From contig JACVTC010000052.1 of the NCBI GenBank assembly GCA_016946835.1, positions 586,501 through 650,500 of the forward strand: a stretch of DNA of 64,000 nucleotides, given 5' to 3'. The notes beneath the pieces were generated by a model that saw only the letters and a program-made list of their open reading frames with translations, was not told where the DNA came from and did not search any database. The translations under genes were made by a program, and so were the position numbers. Positions 55,757 through 64,000 of the stretch are shown in pieces. This DNA comes from Neocallimastix lanati (nom. inval.) (taxonomy: Eukaryota > Neocallimastigomycota > Neocallimastigomycetes > Neocallimastigales > Neocallimastigaceae). Within the stretch, counting starts at the first letter, position 1, and every line of letters starts with the position of its first letter.

Positions 55757-57936
55757 TTACTTCTTAGTTGTAGCCAATGATGAATTTCTTACCGGATGAC
55801 TAGTTTCAACCATTATTATTTTTGGCGTCTTTTTTGGAATATTAATCTTTATTTTTATATCTTTTAAATTTTTAACATTAAGTTTCGATTTTTTATTTTC
55901 ATCTTTATCTTTTTCATCATTTTTATCTTTAGATAAATTTACCATAATTGCATTATTAAAGTAAGTGCCTTGTTCAACATTAACTTTTTCCTTTGAATAA
56001 TTTATTCTCTCATTCTTAAGAGATTGTTTATATCTTTCGTTAATACTATCAGAAGTTTTAATAGTAGTAGCATTAGCTAATGGAGATGGTCTTTTAGAAA
56101 TATATTGATTACTATAATTATTATCCATTAATGGATTAGAAGTATCCTTAACAGTGCTAGCATTTGAAAATGGAGACTTTTTTAAATCAGCAACATCTGC
56201 TTTTGGTGATTTTTTACCAGATCTTAAAAATTCTGGATTGCTTCCAGAAGATGAGTTCTTTCTATGACGACTTTTTGAATTATAATATTCATCATCATCA
56301 TGTTTTAAATTATGATTTTCCTTATCACGTCTTGAACTATGATATTCTTTATCACGTCTTGAACTATAATATTCTTTATCACTATAATATTCTCTATCAC
56401 GTCTTGAACTATAATAGTCTTTATCACTATAATAGTCTTTATCACGTCTTGATCTTGAACTATGATTTTCATCATCATGTCTTGATCTTGAACTATTATT
56501 TTCATCATCATGTCTTGATCTTGAACTATTATTTTCATCATCATGTCTTGATCTTGAACTATGATTTTCATCATCATGTCTTGATCTATGATAGTTTTTA
56601 TTACGTCTTGAACTATGATATTCCTTATCACGTCTTGAACTATAATATTCTTTATCACTATAATATTCTTTGTCACGCCTTGAACTATGATATTCTTTGT
56701 CACGCCTTGAACTATGATATTCTTTATCACGTCTTGAACTATAATATTCATCATCATGTCTTGAATGACTAGAGGATGAATTCTTTCTGTGATTGTTTTG
56801 AAGACTATCAGAATCACAATCATATCTAGGATTACTTCCAGAAGAACTATTTTTTCTATGACTGTATTTAAGTGGAAATTTATCTAAAGGCTTTATTACA
56901 GGCTTATCCTTAGGATCATCCACAGTATTATCCTGATATAAGGAAGAATTGTGATCTCTTGATCCTGGTTTAGTAGCAGAAGTTTTAGATTTTCCAAGTT
57001 GTTCATTTCCAAATTTATTATTAAGTGGACTTAAATCATCATTATCACTATAGTTATTTTTATAATTATCATTGTTGTAATTGTTAGTTTTACTTCTATT
57101 CATTGGTAAAGTTTCAAAATTAGAATAATTCTGGTAATATTCTTCATTATTATGGATTTGCTTAGTGGAATCACTATGAGCTCGATAGTGATGAGCCGCA
57201 GGTCTACCGACATTAGGATGATTTACAACATCTTCAAATTCTTCATAAGTATAAATAGAATTACCAGCTGTTTTTGGAAGTTCTGATGGATTTAAACTAT
57301 TATCATTATAATTTGTTTGATAAGTATCAATGGAATTACCTGCTGTTTTTGGTAAATCCGAAGAAGAAAAAGTATTTAAATAATTCATTTGATTATTCTT
57401 ATTATCATTACTACTTGGTGATGCAAAAGTCTTTGAATATTTAATTTGATTATCATCATTGCTATTATTATTATTATAATCACTTGGTGAATAGCTTGGT
57501 GAATAATTAATATTAATTTGAGGTTCAATAACATTACCAGCAGATTGAAATAGTTCGACATTTGAACTATGATCATCACGTCCTAATGTAATATTCAAAT
57601 ATTCTGGAATATTATTATCATTTTGTTTATTTCTTGAGATTCTGTTAATAGTTTGTGTACCATTAGTAAATGGACTATTTTGATAATTAGTATGAGAATA
57701 GGATAATGGATTATTAATATAGTTTGGTTGAAGATTTGTTTTTGAATAATTTATAACATTATTATTATTAATTTCATAACCGTTATCTTCAGTGACGATA
57801 AATTTATCTGGTTCTGTTGCTTCCTCTATAAAATAAAATTTAAAAAAAAAAAAAAAAAAAATTGAAATTAGTTATACAAATAAAGTATATATATATAATT
57901 TAATATTATCAAGATGTGTTTTTAATAATAATATTA

Positions 57937-58005
<69 letters not shown>

Positions 58006-58172
58006 TATAATATATTTATTGTTTTAAGACTAATTCTATAATGATACACTATTTCTTTATATCAGAATATAAATAACTTTTGAACATAATTACTTTTACT
58101 CTTTTCATCCTTTGTGAACAATGTTTTGATAATCTTTTCTGATCCACTAATAATATCTTGCTTTTTAGTCAT
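55757..58172 (-). CDS. Repetitive, charged low-complexity protein, two exons
   Basis: Exon 1 is 58172-58094 (MTKKQDIISGSEKIIKTLFT), exon 2 is 57825-55757, joined in phase (K split by the intron) to give about 715 residues. The first half is Asn/Ser/Tyr-rich with three SAGN/TAGNS repeats (LFQSAGNVIE, LPKTAGNSIDTY, LPKTAGNSIYTY). The middle (about 56280-56770) is a tandem of two related units, SSRRDKEYH/YYS and SSRSRHDDEN. The end is Lys-rich (KSPFSNASTV, DIKIKINIPKKTPK). There is no signal, membrane helix or known domain. It lies 188 bases downstream of a kinase gene on the same strand; no functional link is shown. Likely intrinsically disordered, possibly a scaffold; function unknown. Confidence 0.75.
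57937..58003. repeat. AAT array in intron of the repetitive-protein gene
   Basis: About 65 bases of AAT units within the single intron (57826-58093). Confidence 0.9.
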
Positions 58173-58268
58173 TTTTACGGCCTTATTGAATATACCTTTT
58201 TGTAATTTTAATAATTACATAAAAATATATAAGAAATATTAATTTTTATTAATCGCAATTTTAATAAC

Positions 58269-58299
<31 letters not shown>

Positions 58300-58360
58300 A
58301 TAATAATAATAATAATAATTATTTATTTAATTACAAATATATAAATTTTAATATAATTAA

Positions 58361-59369
58361 TTAATTACTTTTCATATTCATTGATTTTCCTTCTTTCATG
58401 TTTTCTTTTGACATCTTTTTAGAGAATTTTGGGATTGGTTTATATGGAATAAATTCTCCTTCAAATTGTGGATTTAAAAAAGGATGCTCTAAAGCAGTTT
58501 GAATACCCATTCTATCATTTGGTTCTAGAACTAATATACAATTAATAAAATCAATTGCTATTATATTTTTTATATTAATATTAAAGTACAAAACAATTAA
58601 TATGCATATATTACTTAATATATATATTTATTATTTTCAAATTTATTATTTAAATTGATTATATACCTTTTATGGATAATCTGCTATCATCAGTACATAA
58701 ATAAGAAACATTATTATTTAAAATAGCCTTTAATTGCTTACTATGGTTTTCACCCTCAGTAATATATGGAAAATAACCAGTTAAAAGACGATAAGCAATA
58801 ACACCAAATGCCCATATATCAACAGCCTTACCATATTTCTTCTTTTTGAGTATTTCTGGAGCCATATAATGTAATGTTCCAACAATTCCAGAAATATGAT
58901 AATCATCATTTCTTTCTACAGTTTCTCCAAAATCTATAATTTTTATTGAAGTGAGGTCATCTTTTGAAGATAATAAGATATTAGATAACTTTAAATCACG
59001 GTGAATAAAATTATTTTTATGCATAACTTGTAGTGCAGTTAAAATTTCTCTTAAAATAGGTATAGCTTGTTCTTCTGATATATGACCTCTTTCATTTATA
59101 ATATCTTCTAATGAACATTCTGCTTTTTCCATTGCAATCATATACTGATCTTCATTATTATCTTCCATATAATCATACATTTCTAAGAAATGTTTTGGAT
59201 CTTCATTATGTAAATATTTCATAGTGTACGCTTCTCTAGAAACTACATAATCATCAAAAGTTGACATTGGAAAATATTTTAGAACAACTTTTTCTTGTGT
59301 CATTTGGTTAAGAGCAAACCAAATATTTTCTTTTCCATGACAACGTTTTTCTGGCCAATATTTTTGCAT
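58361..59369 (-). CDS. Protein kinase, CAMK-like, two exons
   Basis: Exons 59369-58667 and 58557-58361 join in phase to about 299 residues. Catalytic features: Lys31 in VVLKYF, Glu46 in SREAY, HRDLKLSN (Asp125), DFGE (Asp146) and MAPE (170-172), then VDIWAFGVIAYRLLTG and a DRMGIQTALEHPF C-lobe end. The catalytic loop has Lys two after Asp and the downstream Asn, so it should be active. The Gly-rich loop is unusual: the segment before Lys31 reads KRCHGKENIWFAL and lacks GxGxxG. The domain fills the whole protein, leaving only a short basic Met/Lys tail. The overall pattern is Ser/Thr kinase of CAMK type; substrate unknown. Starting at 59369 leaves no room for a normal first strand unless an upstream exon exists. 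Confidence 0.9.
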
Positions 59370-61413
59370 TTTTACAGTTATTAATTATTTATAAAATATT
59401 ATATTTAAAACGAAATATATAATTTTACAAAAAAAATAAAAATAAAAATAAAAAATAAAATAAAGAAAAAAAATATTTGAGATTCCCGTAATTTTAAGTA
59501 AAGAATATACTATTATAATATATAAATATTCTTTTTAATTATTAAGTTTCTTAATGTGATATTTGATTTATATTATTAAACAATCTCTATTTCTTTTAAT
59601 AGAATTAAAATAAATAAATTATTTAAAATATTAAATATATGTTATAATATTGGAATATGTATTTTTAAAAGGAATTATTGTTAATTAAATATTGCGTGAA
59701 AATCTTATGTATTTAAATTGATAATTTAAGTACATAAAATATATTAATAATAATAAATTAAATTTTGAATCTTCTTCAGAATATTTTTATTTTTTTACTG
59801 CGCTGATAAATAAAGTGTGATTTAATGACTATTAAATGATTGATTGATTGTTTGTTTTTTTGTTTGTTTGTATGTTTGTTTATAATAATTTATTATTTGT
59901 TTTTTTTATTCAAAAAAAAAAAAAAAAAAAAAAAAAAGCAAAAATAAATTATTATTATTAATTTATAGTTTATTGACTTTATTTATAAATTCTTTGCTTA
60001 TTAACGATTTCTATTTATTCTAATTATTTTCTTTTTCAAAATATTTTAAGATTTTAACATTGAATTTAAAAAAAATAAAAGGTTCTAATTTATTTCTTTT
60101 TCAGTAAAAATCTTTATTTTGACCTTAATATTTAATATTTATATAAAGTATAAAATTTAAAGTTTATTATAAAAGATATTTCTTTATAATTGGAACAATT
60201 ATTTATATATATATATTAAAATATACTTATATATATTATTTAAATTTTTAAGGATTAATTGAAATATATTTTGTAATATATTAATTGTTGCACAGTTCTT
60301 TAATATATAAAAAAGCATATATTTATTTATTTTTATATTTATTTATAATTTACTTTTAAATTTATTCATTTATTTATTCATTTATTCTGTATATTATAAT
60401 TAAGAACTATTTTTCATATATAACTTTTTCAAAAGATTTTTATTTTTTAATATAAAAAAGAATATATATATTTTAAATTTTAACTTTTAATATAAACATA
60501 ATATATGTAATAATTTAATTCAATTGAAAGTAATATATTAGAAATATTCACTATAGAATATATTGATATGTATAGAAATAATATATATCTATAAACATTG
60601 GAACAATAAATTTATAATTATTATTGATTAATTATAATAAATTATTATAATTTAATAATATTTAATTATTGAATTTTCTTTTTTTTTTTTTACTAAATAA
60701 GGAAGTTAATCAACATGTCATATCATTTTATATTTAATAAATTGGAAAATTTTCATCACAAATTTCTTGGACCTTTTATTTGAATTATAATTTAAAAAAA
60801 AATGTTCACTTTATATATTTTATGTAAATATTATTTAGTTATATTTGAATTCACAATAATTAATAATTAATTATTGTATTTCTTATACTTTCCATGTTTT
60901 ACTTTAGCTTTCTTCTTTCTTAATAAAGAAATAGTATTCATACTATATTATACTATAAAATGAAAATACTTAAAGTACTTATTATTCATAATATCATTAT
61001 TTTTACAAGAAAAATATTATTAATTGAAACACTTTTATATTTAATGTAAATATTAATAACATTATAAATACTTTATTTAGTTATAACTTATGAAGAGGAT
61101 ATATATATTATATCAATAATTAAAATTAATAATTGATGACCCATTTTAAATTATTGATTCTTCTACTAATATTATATATATATATATATATTAATACTAC
61201 AATACTGACAATTTTATTTAATTATAATTAATGTAATAATAAAAAAAAATTTTTTTTATTCATACCAAGATACAAATTATTAGAATATGCTTTGTAAATT
61301 CTTCCAATTAAAAAAAAAGCACGTTATTGATGATATTATTAATATACTCTCTTTTTAATTCTACAACTTTCATACCAATACTTTTTTAAATGAATATAAT
61401 GTATCAATGATAT

Positions 61414-61450
<37 letters not shown>

Positions 61451-61760
61451 AAATGTTGTAATGTTGTAATATCTATTACTGATTTGATATTTGTAGAAAT
61501 TCCTTTATTTATTTATTTATTTATTTATTAATTAATTTATTAATTCATTCATTCATTTATTCATTTATTTCAATACTATACTTCCATTTAATATAAAGGA
61601 TTTAAACCATTATTTTTAGCCAATATATCTTATATAATGAATGGCTAATTAAATTTTAATAAATAATTTCAGTTTTTATATTGCTATTAAAATTTTTATA
61701 GTTCGAATATTCTAATTTTGATACTATAATCAACACAATTATATTATGATTCTAATTATA

Positions 61761-61798
<38 letters not shown>

Positions 61799-64000
61799 AT
61801 AGAATATATGAAATATATAAAAAATAAACTCATGTGTATTAAAAATGTAAATAATATACAAGCCACAACGAAATAGCATAAAAACATTTAATTCAGAATA
61901 ATTTAGTGCTAGTAATCATAAATATTAATAAACGTTGACATAATTATAAATCAATAACACCTGCCACCCCATGAATATACAAAACACAATTTATTAATAT
62001 ACATCACTTTCATAGATTTAAGCAATCATATATTAAGGAATGTTTTTTGTTATACCACAAAGCTTACTATATAAAGTACAGTTATTTTAACTTATATTTA
62101 TATAAACTCATATATATATATATTAACATAATAGAGGAGACTGTCATAGATTGCATGCAAAATAATTTATAATATTATACCCCAAATATTCAAGGGAATA
62201 TAATAGAATGGTAATTCCTAACGTGAAGTGAGTGTACTCTAACAGTAATAATATTATTAACCTTGAGTGAAATGGTTTTAGATAATATCTAATTTAATAT
62301 GATAGATGACGTTTATCCAACCTGGTGAAATGTAACATAAGAATAATACGCCACTTGGCGAACTCCCATTTTAATTTTTTTTTTTTTTTTTTTTTTGTTA
62401 AAAAAATAATAAAATAATATTTAATAATATTTATTTCTAAGATATATTTTAATACTTTTTGTTTTAATAAATAATTAATAATATTTAATTTTAACAATAT
62501 TTATATTTTTTATTTATAATAATTGATTCTTTTTCTTCTGTTTTACTTTTTTCAATTTTTTGGATTTTTTTCCATTTTTTAATGATTAAGAATAAAATAT
62601 ATTTAATTTTTTATAATTTATTATTTAATTATACATTTTTTATTATTTATTTTACTAGGTGTTTATTTATTTAATTATTTTTTTTTTTAAAGTAACAATT
62701 ATTAATAAAATGTTTTTCAGAAAATATTTTTGATGTTTAAAAAAAAAAAAAATTAACCCAATTAATTTCTAGTTTCATTTATTTACTTATTTATATGCAA
62801 TAGTTTAAAAAAAACTAAAAATGTAGTGCGTTAAATAATAAATTAATTTTTTATATAAAAGTCACGTTTCGAAATGCAACACGTTCAAAATTAACTAATA
62901 GTTTAATAATATTTAAATAAAAAATTATAAAATAGGATGACTAGTTTTAACAAATTTTTAAGAGTTTTTAGGAATATTTAAAATTAAATTTTTAAAAGAT
63001 AATATTTTAAAATAAATTTATTAATAAAAAACATCCAATTTTTAAATAATGATATATGTATTTCAAGAATCAATGTAAGACATTAATTAAGATTAAATTT
63101 TATATAAACAATTCATATTTATATCATATTATTCTCTTTCAAGACAATGATCTGGAGATGAAATAAAATTATTTATACAATAATTATTTTCATTAATTAT
63201 TGTATTAATGATTTGATTATTTTTTTAAAAAAAATAATTTGTAATTACTATTTAAGAGAATGATATAACTAATATAATTTATAATCAAAGAAAGTGCAGA
63301 TATTAGTGTCAACTTATTTGTTTAAAAAGTATTTTATTTTTTTATTTATTATATATATATTTAAAAACAAAAAAAAAAAAAAATTTAAAAATATCAAAAG
63401 AAAAATAAGATTTAAATATAAAATTTAAGAATGATTTGAAGAAAATTAAAAATAATTAAAATAGTTATTAAATTTTGTAATAAATGAAATGAATTAATGG
63501 ATATATAAATAATTAAATTATAGAATAGAGTTTAAGAGAATTTTACTAATAAAGAGGAAATATTTAATTCAATATAGCCAGTCGATTCTGTAGGTACTTT
63601 TGCTATAGAATTTGATATGAAATTTATTATAAAAACTATGCAATGTCTAATTAACAACAATTCAGTTTATCGTTTCATAATTATCTTATAATATTACCTG
63701 GTAAGTAATTAAAGTTCAAAAAATTTTATATTTTTGTAATATATTGCTAAGCTTATTAATTTTAATATTTTAAAATATTTTTTTTAATAATTATTTTTTA
63801 GTATTATTGTTTTAATTAATTTTTTGTAATTTTATAAATATTAATATTTTTTAAAAAAAGTATTATTTACCATACGAAATAATTATTATATTTATAATAT
63901 TATATTTTTAATATATATATATTTTTATAAAAGCTAGATCTACTGTAGCACTAAATTGATGTAGCTAATAAGGAATCAGTATTCTTCGGAAAACCTACAA
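59370..64000. other. Right-end region without a recognised gene
   Basis: AT-rich over 4.6 kb. Repeats: A-run 59910-59937, A-run 61413-61447, ATTT array near 61505-61528, ATT array 61757-61796. A stretch with mixed composition lies at about 61850-62390. A short open stretch at 63571-63690 (PVDSVGTFAIEFDMKF) and mixed-composition bases after 63930 hint that a gene or element may begin near the edge, but nothing can be named. Confidence 0.55.

Noticed and set aside
63571-63690. Possible exon at the right edge (PVDSVGTFAIEFDMKF)
   Set aside because: It is short, lacks a recognisable family, and its continuation is outside the window.

Overview
This is a very AT-rich window (mostly A/T between genes, homopolymers up to about 45 bases, long AAT, AAAT and AT arrays) from a eukaryote with many short spliceosomal introns. 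Two secreted GH10 xylanases, each with a CBM13 lectin domain and two C-terminal fungal dockerins, point strongly to an anaerobic gut fungus (Neocallimastigomycota), where such dockerins attach enzymes to a cellulosome. Kexin, RBX1, a BRPF/Nto1-type reader, orotate phosphoribosyltransferase and Asn-rich proteins fit a fungal genome. Assignment to genus is not possible from the sequence alone.

Layout. 1-4360: a LINE entering from the left edge, nearly one continuous frame. About 4400-9880: remains of a Ty3/Gypsy element flanked by LTR-like sequence, then an intact tRNA-Glu(CTC) at 9887. 10440-11660: an older LINE fossil joined to a SINE-like tail. 13667-25800: two GH10 xylanase genes on the minus strand, separated by about 8.5 kb holding a short LTR element with paired LTRs and a Ty1/Copia remnant. 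27808-28210: a tRNA-headed SINE whose tail matches the one at 11670. 31066-38501: a nine-exon BRPF-like PHD/bromodomain gene. 39479: orotate phosphoribosyltransferase. 41705-42531: five-exon RBX1, minus. 44241-48810: seven-exon kexin, minus. 50528-53589: a nine-exon gene of unknown function. 53742-54712: a 5'-truncated LINE copy, minus. 55757-58172: a repetitive charged protein, minus. 58361-59369: a protein kinase, minus. 59370-64000: no gene recognised.

Functionally the window mixes secreted biomass degradation (xylanases), secretory processing (kexin, which matures proproteins in the late Golgi), pyrimidine synthesis, ubiquitin ligation (cullin-RING) and chromatin reading. These are separate eukaryotic genes; nothing suggests operons. 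The most unusual points are the xylanase pair, identical over the 5' third of the coding sequence but diverged after it, with the same palindrome in both promoters, and a dispersed structured SINE tail shared by two elements. Exon joins were read by eye from reading frame, GT/AG sites and protein continuity; all phases agree. One kexin exon boundary may be off by two bases.
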